A DNA stretch of 6,598 bases. It comes from Rhodospirillales bacterium (GTDB lineage: Bacteria > Pseudomonadota > Alphaproteobacteria > Rhodospirillales > UBA2165). The stretch spans positions 1 to 6,598 of the forward strand of contig JABMOP010000600.1 of assembly GCA_013204125.1 (NCBI GenBank). Direction: 5' to 3'. The notes below the pieces were generated by a model, which saw only the letters and a program-made list of their open reading frames with translations, was not told the DNA's origin and did not search any database. This document shows, piece by piece, positions 4,843 through 6,598 of the stretch. How positions within the stretch are numbered: the stretch's first letter is position 1; each line of letters begins with the position of its first letter. A program made the translations under genes and the position numbers.

Positions 4843-6598
4843 ATGGCTGAGTTGCTCCTTGAAATTCTGTCCGAAGAAATCCCGGCGCGCATGCAGGCCC
4901 GCGCCGCCGATGATCTGAAACGTCTTGTCTGCGATGGGCTTACGGCCGCCGGCTTGGAATTTACCAGCGCGGATGGTTATGTGACGCCGCGCCGCTTGGC
5001 GTTGGTGGTCGATGGCCTGCCGACCGAAACCCCCGATATTTCCGAAGAAAAGCGCGGCCCCAAAACCGACGCGCCGGAAAAAGCGGTGAACGGCTTTTTA
5101 GGCTCGGTCGGGTTGACCCTGGGTGATTTGGAAAAGCGCGAAACCGACAAGGGCGAATTTTTCTACGCGGTGATTGAAAAAAAGGGCGGGTCAGCAATTG
5201 GTAAGATTTTGGATATTCTTGGGCCGGCTATTTGGTCATTCCCTTGGCCTAAATCGATGCGGTGGAGTGATTCGAAAGGCAGTTGGGTGCGTCCGATTCA
5301 GGATATTTTGCTTATGTTTGATGGCAGAAAAGTACCTGGTCGGATTGGATTTGAAGGCAGCGTCGAATTTGAATTTAAGAACACCACCCGCGCCCACCGC
5401 TTCCTCACCGATGCGGTGATTGAGGTCAAAGACTTCGCCGACTACCGCAAGCAATTGGAAGTCGGCCATGTGGTGCTGGATGCGGCGGATCGGAGGGCGC
5501 GTATCATCGAGGGCGCGGAAAAATTGGCGGCGGATGCCGGGTTGAAACTGACCGACGATCCTCAGTTATTGGATGAAGTCGCCGGGCTTGTCGAATGGCC
5601 GGTGCCGTTGATGGGGTCGATCGACGCAGAATTTATGGATATCCCGCCCGAAGTCCTGACCACCACCATGCGCAAGAACCAGAAATATTTTGCGTTGGAA
5701 GACGCCAGCGGAAAATTGGCGCCTAAATTCATCACCGTCGCCAACAAGGAAACGCCGGACGGCGGCGCGGCCATCATCGCCGGCAACGAACGCGTCCTTC
5801 GCGCCCGGCTGGCCGACGCCAAATTTTTCTGGGACCAGGACCGCAAAGAAACGCTGGCATCCCGCACCCCGCAGCTAAGAGACATTACTTTCCACGCCAA
5901 GCTCGGCAGCCTGGATGAAAAAATCGACCGGGTACAGGCCTTGGCCGTGGACCTCGCCGAAGGGATCGGGGCCGACAAAGATAAAGTGCGCTCCGCCGCC
6001 CGCCTCGCAAAGGCCGATCTGGTCACCGGCATGGTCACCGAATTTCCCGAAGTGCAGGGCATCATGGGCCGCTATTACGCCTTGGCCGACGGCGAAGCGC
6101 CGGAGGTGGCCGACGCCATCGCCGAGCATTACAGCCCGCAAGGGCCAAGTGATGCTTGCCCAACCGCGCCGGTCAGCGTCGCCATCGCCTTGGCCGACAA
6201 GATCGACACGCTTGTCGGGTTTTGGGCCATCGATGAAAAACCCACCGGATCGAAAGACCCTTTTGCCTTAAGGCGCGCTGCATTGGGCGTTATCCGATTG
6301 GTGATGGAAAACAAGCTGCGCGCCCCTTTGCTCGAAACATTTAGAACTGCTTGGAAGACCGGTAGTTACAAGGGCAAAGGCGATGAAGAACTTGCCGATC
6401 TTCTTTCCTTCTTCGCCGACCGCCTAAAAGTCCATCTGCGCGAGCAAGGCGTCCGTCACGATCTGATCTCTGCCGTCTTCGCGCTCGGCGGTGAGGACGA
6501 TCTGGTGCGCTTGCTGGCCCGCGTCGAAGCCTTGGGCGCTTTCCTGGGCACCGAAGACGGCGCCAATTTGCTGACCGCTTACAAGCGCGCCGCAAATA
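4843..6598 (+). CDS. glyS: Glycyl-tRNA synthetase beta subunit, C terminus beyond the window
   Basis: An open frame of 585 codons runs from ATG 4843 to the right edge without a stop. The family is usually about 690 residues, so roughly the last 100 are missing. GlyS binds tRNA-Gly and completes the alpha2beta2 synthetase with GlyQ. Family landmarks in order are MAELLLEILSEEIPARM (1-17), the opening block of the family. FPWPKSMRW (133-141) is next, followed by WVRP, NTTRAHRF (180-187) and MRKNQKYF (276-283). The HD-type region includes FHAKLGSLDEKIDRV (350-364, His351) and AKADLVTGMVTEFPEVQGIMGRYY, with Asp392. The start is fixed by this conserved N terminus, although only weak ribosome-binding sequence precedes it. 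Codon use and GC drop markedly in codons for about residues 117-179. Confidence 0.97.
   Translation, partial: MAELLLEILSEEIPARMQARAADDLKRLVCDGLTAAGLEFTSADGYVTPRRLALVVDGLPTETPDISEEKRGPKTDAPEKAVNGFLGSVGLTLGDLEKRETDKGEFFYAVIEKKGGSAIGKILDILGPAIWSFPWPKSMRWSDSKGSWVRPIQDILLMFDGRKVPGRIGFEGSVEFEFKNTTRAHRFLTDAVIEVKDFADYRKQLEVGHVVLDAADRRARIIEGAEKLAADAGLKLTDDPQLLDEVAGLVEWPVPLMGSIDAEFMDIPPEVLTTTMRKNQKYFALEDASGKLAPKFITVANKETPDGGAAIIAGNERVLRARLADAKFFWDQDRKETLASRTPQLRDITFHAKLGSLDEKIDRVQALAVDLAEGIGADKDKVRSAARLAKADLVTGMVTEFPEVQGIMGRYYALADGEAPEVADAIAEHYSPQGPSDACPTAPVSVAIALADKIDTLVGFWAIDEKPTGSKDPFALRRAALGVIRLVMENKLRAPLLETFRTAWKTGSYKGKGDEELADLLSFFADRLKVHLREQGVRHDLISAVFALGGEDDLVRLLARVEALGAFLGTEDGANLLTAYKRAAN

Noticed and set aside
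5161..5400. Possible frameshift in glyS, because composition changes abruptly
   Set aside because: Reading codon by codon from 4843, the frame stays open through the patch and the conserved FPWPKSMRW, WVRP and HRF segments are all in the same frame.
5562..6141. Minus-strand and alternate-frame open stretches within glyS
   Set aside because: glyS is open and motif-rich throughout this region, so these are shadows.

Overview
The window looks like chromosomal housekeeping DNA from an alphaproteobacterium, probably Rhodospirillales-like. Two lines of evidence support this. Glycyl-tRNA synthetase is encoded as separate alpha and beta subunits. The neighbours are a long-chain polyprenyl diphosphate synthase, a DUF2007 protein, a TrmN6-type methyltransferase and an S49 peptidase, an order I recall as typical of that group. 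Coding GC is about 60% by eye. The order-level assignment is inference.

Layout. At the left edge (minus strand) is a tRNA-Pro(CGG) whose 3' end is cut off by the window, with a good sigma70-like promoter. Upstream of it, also on the minus strand, is an ispB-type octaprenyl/decaprenyl diphosphate synthase, which makes the isoprenoid tail of ubiquinone. A short divergent promoter region with a small dyad separates it from a plus-strand run of genes: DUF2007 protein, N6-adenine methyltransferase of the tRNA1(Val) type, S49 peptidase, a small membrane-anchored four-cysteine protein, glyQ and glyS. The first two plus-strand genes overlap, and the peptidase follows after about 44 bp, so these three probably form one operon. 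The small protein and glyQ each have their own candidate promoter. glyS runs off the right edge after 585 codons and lacks only its C-terminal anticodon-binding part.

Most of the window is conserved housekeeping sequence and I see no defence, mobile or biosynthetic system in it. The unusual parts are smaller. The methyltransferase carries an in-frame 18-bp x3 tandem repeat directly before its catalytic NPPY motif. A 342-bp non-coding gap separates glyQ from glyS, genes that are usually close together. That gap holds an AT-rich segment with CACAGAG-type repeat remnants and a REP-like pair of inverted hairpins, whose differences are compensatory and keep both stems perfect. glyS itself contains a roughly 190-bp stretch of clearly lower GC and different codon choice.
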